Below are positions 39,601 through 54,600 of a DNA stretch of 64,000 nucleotides, one piece after another; position 1 is the stretch's first letter, and each line of letters starts with the position of its first letter. The stretch lies in NCBI RefSeq assembly GCF_037038585.1, contig NC_092521.1, positions 110,572,605 to 110,636,604 of the forward strand. Direction: 5' to 3'. A program made the position numbers and the translations under genes. Below the pieces are notes generated by a model that was given only the letters and a program-made list of their open reading frames with translations, made no database searches and was not told the DNA's origin. The stretch comes from Patagioenas fasciata (taxonomy: Eukaryota; Chordata; Aves; Columbiformes; Columbidae).

Positions 39601-42600
39601 GTAGGTAAACAAACCAGGAGTCTGAAACCTTAGATCACTCTTGCTGGATAAACTCAGCGCCATGCCTGGATGTATCCACGTGAATACCTTCACGCTGTTT
39701 CACCATATGCCTTAGCCTTGGCATAGCCGTCTTTTTGAAGGAGAGAAGCCCAGGCCTTGGGACAGGTTGTGCTTTGTGTTGAGAATTCACTGAACTAGTT
39801 AAAAGGTGAGGGGTGTTGTGTTGTGTGTGCATGGTAGTTTCCTAACAAAAAGATAATTAATGCCATATTAAGGCTAAGGAGTAGATCTTGGATACTTACT
39901 GTGTTTGGTTGCTGTCACGAAGGCACCCCAAAGTCAGTTTTAGGCGGACAAAAAGTTCCAAAACAGACTTGACTTTATCTGGAAAAGTGCAGCCAATAAA
40001 CCAAATAGAAACAGGGTTTATACAGTTAGTTAGCACTCTGACAACATAAAATACAGGTTTGGATATCAGTTGAGGAGTTTATTGGGGTACAGCAAAATAA
40101 GAATAATGAGGATCCACAGCGTGCATGGACACACTCAAAAGAAACAAAACCAGAGCCCTCTGACTCCAGAGTACCCACAAGAAATAATCACTCGTCTGGG
40201 TTAGGCAAAGACTCACACTTGCCTGGTTAGGCAAGGACTCATTCAAGGATATATCACGAGGAGGTGAGGTGGTCTAAGTTTCCTTAGACGGTGTTCCTGT
40301 CTAAGGAGAGGGCTCCAGTTCACAGACTCCCTTCGGTGGGAACCCCATTTTATAGCCTGGTCAGATCTGGCTGTGGGCATTACAACATATTCCAGAAGCT
40401 TTGCAGCTACTCTGGGCGCCTCCTCTACTAATGACCCAGCCCCATCAGCTGGTGGAGGTGAAGTCACCCTGTCCTGGGGTAGGGGAGGATGTGACTATTG
40501 ACACCTTGGTACCACTCTAGGTGTATATGTGGAGACAGGCACAGTGGGGCACAAAGGTGCTAAAAGAGCCATCAACTGCCCCATTGAAGGCTCTAGATAT
40601 CAGGGGGGTGTGCAACTGCCACAGTTGCTACTTCTAGACTTCCTGGAGAAGGTTAAGGGGCTGTAGGTCTTTCCTGGAGTCATATGTGTGTGACATGAGA
40701 TATAATAACACAGTTTCCTTTTTGCTTCCTGTCCCACCATCATAAAATGGATTTGAACTGTTGACTCTGGAGACTTCTGAGTGTGTCAGAGGACTTGTGT
40801 AATTCCTATTATCTTTCTGATTTCTGAGTCCGGTGAATGGATATTTGGATTCACTGGTTTTTATTTGAAGTTCCCCTCTGAACAAGAGTACAAAATGTGG
40901 TGTATTTTGAGTAATCAGTTGCACGGTGGCATTCAGGACCTGTCATTTATCTGAACCTTTCCCTTTCGGGATGTATTGTAATCAAATAGAACTTGCCTTC
41001 CTAGTAGAGCTAATTTCTCCTTCTCTGGTAAAACATCATAAATGTAGATGTGTTTAACTTAAAATTAAGCCTTCACGAATCTGATTTGTTCCAGCTGTTA
41101 TTTGTGAGCAGATTGGGGAAGAAAGTGGTGGAAGGAGATCAAGCACTGTTTAGGAAACAGTAGCTTATTCTCAGTGTAAGCTGACAGCTAGCCAAATTTC
41201 ATAATGCAGTTTTTCTGCATGATGATGGCCATTGTGTTGTGACTCTTGGTTTGGGAGGTGGGGAAGCTCTCCTGGCTTCCATAATCCTACAGACTTTCTT
41301 TTCTAGATGTTCCTGGGTAACTGAGACTTGGGTGACAAGTGTTGTAGGGTTGGGGCTTTCTGTAAATGATGGAAGAAGCACATTCAGAAAATACTTTTGA
41401 GTGGCACGAAGTTTGTGTACATCACTGTTTTGTCAGAGTGATGCAATTGTCTGGTAATGGTAAAGCTTTTCCTATAGCCCAGGAAGAGAGAGGGGGTTTT
41501 TTTGTTCCTCCTTCTCTAGCTCCGTAGTAGGCAAATTGTTCTATAACTTGGACCCTAGGCTCTATTTAAACATAGGAAAAAGCTTTTAATACATGTGTTA
41601 ATAGGAAAAGCTGATCAATAAGTGATACTGTTTACAGGAAAAACAAACAACATTTTTGAATGTTATTGTGATGTTCCCACTCATATGCAGATGTGTCCTG
41701 TGAAGGGACTTCCTGAAGTTAATAGGGTAGTAAATTCTAATTAATTGAGTATTTCCACATTCCATAGGTTTAAGGGAGTAATCAATAATGTATCTTCTCA
41801 TACATTGTGCTTAATGAGAGAGAAATAGTGGCTAGAGTAAATTGTCCTGTGTTATATTCTATATATAGCATCAATGTAAACTTTTCTTGGTCAAAAGCAA
41901 AAGGACGCAATGAGTAAAATCAAAAGATAGTTTCATCAACTTCCTGCATGAGCTCCTTTTCTTCATCTTTGTGTCTAGCTCATTATGTTAGGTAGTTATT
42001 CTTTAATAGTTCATTTAACAACCTCCTTTCATGATAAAGCATATCAATCCTGATGTTGTTTTGGGGAGAGGAGAGAGAGCAAGAAACAAGAGGAAGGGCA
42101 TTTTATGGCTCTAAGCAACTTGCCTTCCATGTGGTGATCACAAACTGGGACATCAAAGAGAGTCTTTGATTTAGGAAGAAAATGTGAATGCGTCATGGAT
42201 GATGTGATTGAGCACATCATTGTAGATGATCACTTGGCTTTGATTTGGTTGTCTCAAATATGAGCATTTATTTTCCTTCAGCTGTTCCCTGTTCCATAGC
42301 GCCACAAAGGATGCACAGGGACCTTGTGATGAGAGCAAGCACCTATTACACAGGGCTTGTAGGTTCGCTGTGCTGTGTTCCTCCGTAATGTGATCTTGGT
42401 GCCAGGACCCTGAATGGAGTACTGGCCCATGGAGTGCCAGCAGACGGTTGTCTTCTGTTTGCTTCTATTCACTTTTTACTCAGCTGAGAGAAGCTTTGCT
42501 TACTTTACTAGGAGCCTGAGATAAGAGGCAGCATATAATTACATACGGTCACAGTGGCCATAGCTGTTCTTCATGTGACTTCAAAGCATCCTCAGGTAAT

Positions 42601-45600
42601 TTTGGTCTAATGTAGATACTAGTAACTTATTGTAATATGTAATCAGAATGCATTACATGGGACACACTTAAGATGGACCACCTTGCCACCGCTGATTACT
42701 GCATGTAGTATTTGTTCCCTGGTTATCTTTTGGGGTTTTTTTTTGTGTTTTTTTTTAATCAAACAAGAAAGTGGAGCAGCCAGCTTGTGTTCTTAGATTC
42801 TTTCCTTTGCTGACTCTCTCCCTTTCTCCTGTCTCCTGTTTTCAGGTCAGTGCTCGGTTCTCGAAACGGATCCAGACAAAAATCAAGGACCTTCTGCAAC
42901 AAATGGAGGAAGGGCTGAAGACAGCAGATCCACATGATTGCTCTGCCTATACTGGCTGGACTGGTGAGAAAGCTAGGATTTGAATGAAGCATGTTTGTTA
43001 AATGGTGTGACTGGGTTTGTTCACAGCAGGAGGTTCTGATATTCTCACAAGAGCAGCAGAAATACTCTTGATACTGACATTTGTGTGAGTTGGTTTCTTT
43101 TAGCTCTGGACCCTTGGTCACTACTGTCCGAAACGACTTGCATTGATTTCAGTGGGCAAGGGATCTAGTTACAGAGAGATAATTGTCTTTTGTATATGGA
43201 GATCTTATCTTGCAAAAAAGAAGTGGATTTTCTAAGACTACTCCTTCTTTTGACTTACTGCTAGTTTCTTTAATATTTTATTAAAATGGGTTATTTTCAC
43301 CTTTCTCTGTTCAAATGACCGATGGTTAGCAATTGTCTGACCATAACAGCATCTTCTAATCATTTGGCGGTAGGAGCTGTTTTGTGCTTCAGCCCTAAAA
43401 TCTGGAATATGAATAGTTCGGCTCTGCTTGTTCTGTCTGTCCAAAAGTGGTAAAATGCACATGTGAGGACAGGGAGTATGGGGGTGAGGCTGCAAGATGG
43501 TCAAGTGCATGAAGGTAAAGAAGCACGTGCTGGTTATTGCTCGGTACTGTTGTTCATTTAGCATTGCATCACTGATGCTGTCCAAATGTGAATGAGCCCT
43601 TCTGATCCTTTAGGCAGAGCCTGCAGTTGTCAAGCTGATGCGGCCGCTGCTTTCCAAGCTGCCAAAACGCTTTTCTGTCTTGACCTCTTAAGTGCCACTT
43701 TACTGTTACGATAGCATATTCTATTCCTGCTCTGTCAGCTCATGCTTCAGACATTTATGGTTTTAGTACAACGTGTTTGAAATAGGGCTACAAAATTGGT
43801 GAAGGGTTTGGACAGGAAGCTGTATGAGGAGTGGCTAAAGTCACTTGGTTTGTTCAGCCTGGAGGAGAATGAGAGGAGACCTCATGGCGGCTCCAGCTTC
43901 CTCACAAGGGGAGGAGGGGCAGGTGCTGATCTTTTCTCTCTGGTGACGAATGACAGAACCGAAGGGAATGGCAGGAAGATGTTTCAGGAGAGGTTTAGGT
44001 TGGACATTAGGAGAAGGTTCTTCATCCAGAGGGTGGTGGAGCACTGGAACAGGCTCCCCAGAGAGGCAGTCATGGCTTCAAGCCTGGCAGTATTCAAGAA
44101 GAGACTGGACAATGCCCTCAGACACATGATGTGAATTTTGGGACTGTCATATGCAGGGATGTTGGACTCAGTGATCCTTGTGGGTCCCTTCCAACTCAGG
44201 ACATTCTATGATTCTGTGAGCCTCAAGGAGATCTATTTTACCATTGTGTTGTGAGGAAGCGCAGCTTGGAAAAACTCTCCAGGCTTTGCCTGTGTTTAGG
44301 CTTAATTCTGGCAACGAAAGGGTAACATTTCTTTGCTTTCTTCTTACTGTTTGAGTACAGATGGTGCTGTGGGTGGATGGGTAGGGAAGTTTCAGATAAC
44401 TCAGACATGTTTCGAGGTCTGGAAGTGAGCGGCTGCTAAGTGAGTGCAGAAGATCTCAAGTGGTGGGCATTCTTGCGCTTTCATTACAGAATGGCTCACA
44501 GGGAGCCTTGTTCTGACACTGTGACTGACAACTGAAGTTACGGCTGATAAACCAGAGCATGCAGAAAATGAGTCATAAGCTAAAAGTAACACAGCCTTCA
44601 TTAGCTGAAACAAGAACATAGATGAACAAGTAACACAGTTAAATGAGAATGGGGTTTTTCCATCCTGTAGAATGATAACAAACTACATCTATTCCAAATT
44701 GTAAACTTCTTTCAAGGCTCCTGTGGAAGTGACTCTGAATAAAAATATTTAAATAATCTGGCTTTTAAAATACTCAGTGCAAATACTCTCTCCCCAAACT
44801 TGCTACTTGCAGCATTTTACTAGTGTACAAATCAGAAGGTAAAAACAATGCTGAAAATAACTGCCATGCTTGTTATGTACCAAGTCTAGACAGATCTTAT
44901 TGACAGTGCAGTCCTGAGCATTGGCTTGTACTTTGTGAAACATCTTTAAAATCTTGGAGTGCATACTGTTGGCACATAACAATCATAAGAGTCAATGTTA
45001 GAGTCCATCTTGCCTTATACAAGTCCTTTTTGTACATGCCACGCACCTTGGAGGGGCCATTTTAAGGGTGTTGCTCAAGGAAGGGTTGGATGAATTGGGC
45101 CTCATGGTTACTTTTTTGATCATCGTTTGATCAAGTCCAGATATCTGCACATTTGTTGCAATATAAAAAAGGGTTACAGAAATCCCAGTAAGTAGCCCTT
45201 ACGTTCCTGTACCACCGACTGGGGGTAACCAAGTTCTGCAACTCTCCTTGTGGACTCACCTGGAAAGGCCTGTTCAAAGCTGGTCCAGAGAACATCTGAG
45301 GATTTAGCAGCACTCTTGTAGTGCCATTCTTCTCATACTCCTCAAGCCACCTCTCTGTGGATCTAAGTGAGCCTTGTGTATTTTCTGCTTTAGTCGTGGC
45401 TCAGGAGAATGCTCCTCCCATTCAGAAACAGGGGTTTGGGATGCAGTGTGGTCTGGAGGTAAACATTTTGCTTCTACATGTGTCCACTTGCAATTGGCCA
45501 AAAACCATCCACTTAGATGTATTTGTTTCACTTTCTGCAGTCTCCATTGTTGTAATTTTTAAGGTCTTTGTTTGGTTGGTTTTAATGGAGAACTATGTAG

Positions 45601-48600
45601 TGAGTTTAATGGAGTGAAACTTGATGTTACCTTCTGGCATTCTCTGAGGACTTGCTTGCTTTCCGGCTTTTACAAATGAGCTTGACTTGTAGAAGCTTAT
45701 AATCTTGTTGTGAAATACATGTAAGTGTTATAAGAACTTGGCAAGTTGAATCCAAAAATTCATCAAAAGATCCTTTTACAAAGCAAGTGGAAAATTAGTA
45801 ACTTCTTGCATATAATAGAAGAGTATTGTATGGTCAATGTCCTTGGTCATACATATGCTTGTTAGCCCAAAATTTTGAGCCTTCAGTGTTTTCTTCACCA
45901 AGTTTTGAAGCCTGTATGGTGAATTTTCTTTGTCCTGGGAGTCTGCCATTGGGCTACAGTCTGATTTATTTTTTTTTTTAATTTTCTCACAGTCCAAATT
46001 GAAATGTAATCAAAATAGATGGCCTGATGCCTTCCCATTGCATAGGCTAGGACCCTCGACTGATGTGTTTTAATTGCCTAAATACCTGTTTGCATTTGAG
46101 TTATTGGTTCAGAGGCACTGAAGAGTGGAATATTATATACTTAGAAAGAAAAGTAAATTAAACTGTTTTTTCACGTGGTTGTTCCAGGTATTGCCCTCTT
46201 ATATCTACAATTGTATCGCGTCACAAAAAACCAGAGCCATTTGCAGCGATCTCTTGATTATGTGAAGAGAATCCTTCGCAATCTGAATGGCAGAAGAGTT
46301 ACTTTCCTCTGTGGTGATGCTGGGCCACTAGCAGTGGGTGCCGTAGTTTATCACAAGCTGAAAAACGACAGTGAATCTAAAGAATGTGTTGCCAAGTAAG
46401 TGGTTGATGGTGGAAAAAGCCATGCCCTTCATTTGTAGAGAGCATTGGTTCAGTAACATTAGCAAGCAGAGTTTTGGAGGACAGGATTAAAAAATGGAGA
46501 TGCTTTTTTCCCAATACATTTTCTGTAGAAGATTACAAAATATGCTTTATCTTTATTAAAGCTGGCTTACACTTGATTCGTATTTAGCGAGTTATCTTGA
46601 GCGCTCTATTGCTGTAAGGACAGGATGTCCTGGCCGTATCTGTAGTGCATGCACATTTTGATTTTGTCACATTGAAGTGACATTTAACAAAAGCCATACG
46701 CTTGTCATCAGCAGTAGTGCTTGTGCAGTATGTGATGCTTCCTGTAAAGTGTGGGTCTTAAATGTAGATTCGTTACAAAACATGTACACTTCAGGAATCT
46801 CAAAATATCCAGACAGAAACATTGTACATTGGATTGATATGTAAAAGTGATTTAATAAAACAGAGGCTTTAATTAGGTCAGAGCATAAGAAGGGTAGCCT
46901 GAAAAGAATCCAGCCCCTTTTCAAAGTAAGCTAAGTGTAACAAATGTCTTGAGAAATCCCATTTAGACATACAGCTTCCTTGGAGAACTGGCTGTCCCCT
47001 TGCTGACGTGGAGCTGATTGCTGTCCTGGCGAGGGCTGGAAGCACTGGAGCCCTGTGGGGTTTGCATTCAGCACCAGTGATCCACCCACTAGCGATCCAG
47101 CAGCATACCTTAGGCTGCCAGAATTTGTGGGCTATCCTTGAGTCCTCATCTCCATTCTGGTTTATATTTGGAAATACAGTTGGTCTCTTTCTAATCTAGA
47201 ACCGTAGTGTGATTAATCTCTGTTGCTGTTCCTGAATATTTCAGTTTTGAAATGGGTGGTAGGTTTGGGTTTTTTTGCTTTCAGAACTGGCAGTGAACTT
47301 GGATATGTCATTTTGGATGCAGCTAGGAAAGCATAAAGCATGAGTGTAGCAAAATGAGATTAGCGATAAATCTTTTAGTCTGAACTCTGCTTGCAAAGTC
47401 ATTTCTAGAAAGAGGACTGAAAAGGAGGTTAGTTTGATTATTTGTTCCCTTTCTTCCTTTTCTGTTTACAAATATAAAGACACAAACTGAGTGGTATATT
47501 ATAGATGTCAAAATGTAAGCTATGACTGCACGTTCAGCTTTTTACCTTGTAGCTGTCCAGTTTTACAATTTGGATAATAAAATGGTTTAACAGAAAATAA
47601 TTTAATTACAAGTCCAAAGAATACTTCCAAGAAAGGAGTGATAGTTTTTTTTTTTTTTGAGGGAGAGTGGCTTTTCCCTGGTATTAAGCAGTGACAGCAT
47701 AAACAAACCATTTGGGTCAGTGTTTTTCTTCAACATGATGTTAATGCTAACATTTCTGCTGAGTAATGGTTGCTGAGGGGTCTGAGAAATTAATTTAGTC
47801 TTAAACCAGATTATCTTGCCCCCTTCACCAATTTAAAATATGGTCATCTCCATGGTTTCATTTAAATGCCAATTTAGTCACAAAAGATAGAAGGTGACAG
47901 GGAGGGAATAGCTAGGAACACAGGTCTCTGGTCCACCTCAATTTTGACAGACACTGGTGAAGTAATAGCAGGGAGTCTCTTCAGAACAAAAATGAGTTGC
48001 AATGGCCAGCACAAGGTTTTTTCCCATCACTAAAGGCAAGCAAAACACTTGTGCATAATAGCAGTGCCCTTTTGAAAACTGAGCTGCTGAACATTTGACA
48101 CATGTTGTCTAGGGAGAGGGAGTACTCAATGGTGATGCTGGGTTTTTTGTTTTGTTTTTGTTATTTCCCTCTTACACATTTAGAATTAAAGGTCCTTGCT
48201 TAGGCAAAATTTCCAGAGGCTTCAGGTGATGCTCCCTATTTGTTGGAGTATTTCTCCGGTCTCATCCTACCTGACCCTGTACCCACACACCTTTTTCTGT
48301 CTGCACAAAAACCTGATAGTTGCACTAGTACTTTCTTGGCTCTGGCTCCGAGTTGCCCGTTTGTCAGGGATGACAGGCACGCAGAGCTCCTGTGTGTAAC
48401 CCTAGCAGCTGCCTGAACTGGGGGTGACTGAAGGAAACTTGGTGGGGCTTCGGCACTCATTCTGTTTCTGGTTTGACTGGTGCCTTGTGCAATACATGGT
48501 CCAATATGGTCTCTAGAGAAGATGCTCTCTCTCCCTACCTTCCTTATCTGATGCAGGTTGTTGCAACTCCAAAGGACAGTTGTAAGCACAGATGCTGAAC

Positions 48601-51600
48601 TTCCAGATGAGCTGCTTTATGGCAGAGCAGGTTACCTATATGCCTTGCTGTACCTGAATACTGAAATTGGTCCAGACACTGTCCCACAGTCTGTTATCAA
48701 AGAGGTAAGATGCTTACTTTTCTCTCTCCAGTGCCATAGCATCAGTGAGATTGAGCTGGAATCGCTCCTTCACATAATTAAAGGAATTGAGAGAGGGATG
48801 CTGGAGAGGAGAGTGTTCTTGAACTGGGAACTCATTTGTCCCTTCAATCTCTTCCCCCTTTCCCTGCTGCCCAGCTGGAACTGAGACAGACCAGTGGACA
48901 TGGGTCCATGGCCAACCATGGAAATGAATCTAATAAGTAACTAGTTTTGGAGCATTTTAGCATGACAAATTGTTATGAAAAACTTTGAGACAGAAGTGTG
49001 GAAATACTTGAGTGAAAAGAAGGAGAATTCAGTGGGGAGAAAATGCACAGCTCTTCTGCATATACCAGAACCAGAGAAGGCAGACCTGTTAAAAAAAAAA
49101 AAAAAAGAAAAAAGTTATTTAGAAGTATTTATATATGAAATTTCTACTCTTAGAAAGATAAGTGATTCCATGATTTAGGAAAAATTCCATTTCTACCTCA
49201 ACACTCAAGTCCAAATGAATTGAATATCTTTGTCCTGTCACTGTTTATTGTGGCTTTTTCTTTACTGTGGTTTTAATTATGACAAAGCAAAACCCTTTGA
49301 ATCCAAGCAAGACAGACAGAAGGGGTGTGTTCTCTTTCTTAGGTAATAGATGCTATTATTGAATCGGGGAAAAACTTTTCGAAGGAAGAACGGAAAACAG
49401 ACCGTTGTCCTCTGTTGTACCAGTGGCACAGGAAGCAATATGTTGGAGCAGCCCATGGAGTGGCTGGGATCTATTACATGCTCATGCAGGTAAGAGCATC
49501 TTCTGTGGGCAGGGGTGAAACACCAGTGATTTCTTATTTTGTATCAGAGGCTCTTATCTTCAGTTTTCATGAATGTTCAGTGTTTTACTGGGTCATGGTC
49601 TCACAACTTGGTGTGAGACTCCGCAGCACAGAGCTATGCAGAAATGCCAGATCAGGCCACAGTAGCAGAAGAAAACCGTGACGTGGATATCCTCACATTA
49701 GAGTGAATTAACTGTAAGTTGTGGTTCAGAGCACTGGCATTCCATGAGCTGAAGTTTGTTATCCTCAGCAGAGACAGTGACATGCCTTCCTTCATCCTCA
49801 TACTTAATTCTTCTGGTGCCTGCAGTTAGACCAGCTAATCACCATCCATCACTCTTAATCTTCAATTTTTTGCTATTTTTAAATGAGTACACTGCTGGTG
49901 CCTCCTGCCCTCCATGCCCTTCCTCTCTTCTCCAGTAACTTGTTTTTTTCACTGTCTTTAAGCTTTTGGAAGACTCTCCTTAATCATACATTAGTCTTCA
50001 GTATGCTTTTATTCTTTAAATGTTCTTCCTCTTCCCTATCTCCCCCTATTTCTTTGCCCAAAAATCTGATGTTTCTTGTGCATTTATGACTCCTGCTCTC
50101 CCCTTTCTCTTATCCTGAGTGAAATTCTTCTCTTCTGTATTCATCCTCTTTGCCACACTTAAATCTATTCCCCCCTGCCCCGAGATTCTCCAATAGGATT
50201 ATAATGTTTTTCAAAACAGACGTGTATATCTTATTTCTTTTGTACAATCTGGAAAAAGAGACAGAAAACTCATTACAGAAGATGGCCATAGAGCTGCAAA
50301 ATTTATATTGTAGCTGTTTCTGTTTTTCAAAGGTGCTTCCAGTCTGTACATCTTTGTAAATATTAATTTTCTTACTAGCTAATAAGAATGACCTCCCTTC
50401 TGGCAAGTAGAAGGATCATACATCCTTGCAGACTGAAGCTGTGTACAAGTGTTCACTGCAGAAGTGACTGAGCTGGTATTTGGTGTTGTTACTGCTCAGC
50501 CGTTTCTCATTTGCAAAAGATGCTATGACTTCTTTCCATCTGTTTCAGATTAGCTCACATTGCGTCCACCAGTAGCTGAGGCTGAAGTGGCTGACTTTGC
50601 TGTGGAAGTGGCTGCTGCTCTCGTACCTGGGGGCATTTCTTACCCTCACTTAACTCCCCATTTTCTGCAGTGACCATCTCACTGGGGCCTCAGGCTGCTC
50701 TAATTTCCTGTGCCCTTGTCTTCCCGCTTTCTTCAACAAGGTGATCCACCCCCTTTTAGCTCCCTCATTTTTCTGGCTTCCATTCTTCCTTCTCTGGCTC
50801 TGCAAGATTTTCTAAGAAACATCCGGTCCTTTAAAGAAGCCTCTTTAAAGGTTCCATCCTTCATTTACTATTCAAGGCTGATAGCAGAAATAATTGCACA
50901 GTGCTTTTTGGTTTAAGCAGAAGCTACTCTATCTACATGTTAAAATCGTAACTATCTTTTCCTTTACATATAATTGTTGCTTTTAAGAATACCACAAAGC
51001 CATTGTTTATGCAGCATTAGATTACTGCCTTTTCACTGTACATTAAATATTGTGAGTCATGCAGAATTGAGTCATCCACTGCAGAAGAAGGTGGCATATT
51101 AGAGCCTATCTTTTCCCCATCCCTCCCACGCCAAATGAGAATTTTTTTGTATTTTCAGCAAAGAATTCAGGAGATGGTTTGTTGAGTGGTTGTTTGATAA
51201 TAAAAAAGGGTGTCCAACATAGCACCTGAGATGTGAAGGTCACTGATCATCTTTTCTGTACAACACCTCTGTGAGGAAACATGTATCACTAGATTTACTT
51301 AGAGAAGACTACTGGAAGAGTAAGAGCTCAACAGTGTTGAATAACTTATCCAGGAGGTAAAGGGAGAATTCTGAAATGCTTGCTAGGGTATCTCTAATCA
51401 TAGCCTCTTTCACTAAGCCTGAGGCAAAAATTTCTGTTTGCGTGTCATTCTCTTGGCCAGAGTCAGGACACGTACCTCTAGGTGCCTTTTTTGCTGTTGG
51501 AAGTAGGTGCTGGGAACCTCAGTAGCTGGGGCAAAGAACTCGCTGGTACTGAGGTCTTCTCAGAAGCACAAGGTGAGAAGGAGGTTTGTAAAAACCTCTG

Positions 51601-54600
51601 CTCTTCATGTTTTACCTCCCAAGAACAGATGGGCTGGGCTTGCCTTGCACAGCTCAAGACTGAAGAAGTTGAATGTTTTGCTAGTGCCCATCTGCTTTTC
51701 CTTCTGCTCCAGGGGTGCAGCATGAAGTCAGAGCCCCAAAGCAAAGCTTCCCCAAGAGCCTCCCAGCCCCACAGGTCAGCATCTGAGTGAGGGCTGATCG
51801 TCTCCATGGTGTTCTTCATGATAAGCTGACCTGTATTCAGATAGAGGTCTGATGAGCAGTGTGAAGGGTTCTGTTCCACTCAGAAGTAAGAGTTTGCTTC
51901 AGGGACCTGGTAGGTAGAAGTTTGGCAAAGCTTTCCTGGCTGAGGTCAAATACAAGCTTTTGGCTTTTTCAGGTTACTGAAAATACAGCTATTGAAAGTC
52001 TTCCTTCATTTGGCTGTAGGATTGTGAATTGCGGTGGCGTGCTCACCTGCAAATGTGCTGGAGCTGGTGGGAAACTGAAGTTGTATGACATCGAGTCATC
52101 AACAAAGACAAGTTATTTTAGAAAATAAACTCAGCTATTAGGCTTCGGTGGAGTCAAATTTCTGCAGTTGTTCCCGCGGCTTGCACGATTTCCAGAAATC
52201 ATGCAGGCTGTGTAAAAATTGAGAGTTCTGTTAGGAAAATGCTGTAAAATGGGCTGGTGGGGAAGGAAATATCACCAAAGAACAACAATAGACACAACAG
52301 ATACCTTTACTTACAAGGAGTGTACAGGTTGGTGGATCTATTAATAAATAGAAAAATGAGAAAGAAAATTCAGAAGAGCAATCTAAGGATGAGTTTCTAG
52401 TACAAAGACATTTAGCTACCTGGAGAAGTAGCTATTGCTTCTGAAATTGGAAATGCAGATTTATAGCCCATAGCTTCAGGGCATTTTGTTTATGAGGGAA
52501 AAGAACCTTCATAAACCTTTGCAAGGTAGGCACTACATACACTCTTAATTTATTGGGAAGTAGGACAGGTTGTCTATGTTAGCTGTTTTAAAAACAAAAT
52601 TTGTAACTGATTGTGTTTTAAGTGTGTATTATGAGCAAGAAAACTGTGAAACCATCTTTATCCTGTAAGTGTTCTCTGTATTCTAAGGTATTAAGAGAGG
52701 CCTAGGAGTCTGTATTCTGTTCTCAATTCTTCCATAGTCTTTCTGTGTCACCTCCAGTAAGACAGGTAACAATGTGGTGTCCCAGTTTCTTTGTCTCTAT
52801 AGTAGCTGTAAAAACACTCTTCATAAGGGCATTGAAAGTAGACATTAATTAAATGTGTATGAAGTGATTCAAAGTAATATTTGGATCAAGGGCACATATG
52901 TAGGATACTTGAAAACAGATCATAGAATTAAGTGTTGATACACGATTTGTTACTACTTCTGTTTATGGTTGTGGTGGTGGTTTTTTTATGTTTTCTTTAG
53001 CCAATTGCAAATGTGGACCAGGAGACTCTGGTGGAGCTGGTGAAGCCAAGCATTGACTATGTGCGTCATAAAAAATTCCGATCTGGGAATTACCCATCGT
53101 CACTGAGCAACGAGACTGACAGACTGGTTCATTGGTGCCACGGTGCCCCCGGAGTCATCCACATGCTCATGCAAGCTTATAAGGTGAATTGTTCTGTGTT
53201 CATATAGACCTCTATTTCTACAGAGAGACCTATACATGGCCCTATTAGATTGTACGGCTTGCATTTTCCATCTTCTTAGATCTAGACTTTCAAACGAGAA
53301 CCCCAGGCTGGGCACCTAAAAACCTCAAAATACTTACATAGGTTTGTTTGTAAAAGGGAAATAAGTGGGTAAAATTGCTTCTCAGGATGCTAGTAGTTAC
53401 TAGACTTTACGCCTTCTTGGAAAAGGGCCATGTATTTGAACAATCTGGTATCAGAGTCCTGAGTGTGAGAACATTGACCTGAATTGTTTGAGTCTTCATC
53501 CCAAGAGTTTTAAGAGTTATGCTGGTTTTCAAAAGCGTAGGTTCATGTGTCGTGCCAAAGAATGTCTTCCATAAATTACTCTGTTATTAACATATAGCTC
53601 TTGAGAACTTAAAAGTCAGAGCAAAGATCCCAGGCCCCTTCTAGGCCATAAATATAACCGCCAAACTACCACAAGCCTACTATTCACTCTCCTCTTTCCT
53701 TAACTAGGTTTACTGTCTCTCTTGTGTTGTGCACTTCTGATTTCCATGACATTTGAAAGCATGCCATTTAATTAAATTTATGCAAATTGATTCCTGCTCT
53801 CAGCAGCCCTCCTTGGCATATTCGCTGGTTGGCTTCTGGGTGGGCTGATGAAAAGCAGGCTTGGTTTATGGAATAATTACTCTTGCTGCTACCTGAAATG
53901 TGAACTGTAAATCTCTTACAACACTGCTGAATGAAGCAGCAGTCACAGTTGTTTTTCCTGTGGACTGTGGTAGGAGATTGACTTAATACTGCAGCAACTT
54001 TTTTTTTTCACCCCCTTCTTTGCCAATGCAATGCTTTCCCCAGCACAGAATGTTTTGCAGGAGATAAGAGGGATAGGACCAAGTTTTGTTTAGCAGTCTC
54101 CTTTCTGACCTCTTTTTCTGTTAAGATGATGGGGCATATGATGCTTTTCTTTTAGTCTTTATAATCTGCTTTTTCAAGACATGATAAGAGAAGTTGGATT
54201 GTGTTTTGCTGGCTGTGCTTTCATAGCAAGCACAGGGACTTGTGATAACAAACAGCAGTGTTTGTCATGGACATCAAATACTGCTGTGCTGGGCGTTCAT
54301 TTGAAATGTTACAGCTAAGTAGCTGACAAACCCTGTTTAGAGAGATGGACTTTCCTTATTAGTCTTGTGGATTTAAGAATCTTGCAGGTTAATTGCTTGT
54401 TACCTTACAAAGTAGCATCCTTGCAGGGGATGCCGTCTCTAAAGGACAAAGTCTACAGCCATGCATCAGTTACTGTTCTCTTTTGTTTTGTTGATCTGTA
54501 GAGTGACTTAGGCAAAGTGGAGCGAAAAAGTAGTTTTCTAAAGATGCAAGTCTGGTGGTGTTCAGTGAAACGGCTTGGTTTTGTTTTCGGCTCCCTTGAT

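Larger units (their letters stand above)
30652..42845 (+). other. LANCL2 intron 1 (12.2 kb)
   Basis: GT at 30652 and AG at 42844-42845. It holds a minus-strand CR1 (31085-31680), a compound microsatellite (33632-33666), a long A-run (35769-35787) and a minus-strand solo LTR (39913-40623). No additional exon is supported. Block 33900-34130 has an unusually balanced, non-repetitive composition and could be a conserved regulatory element; this is untested. Confidence 0.85.
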
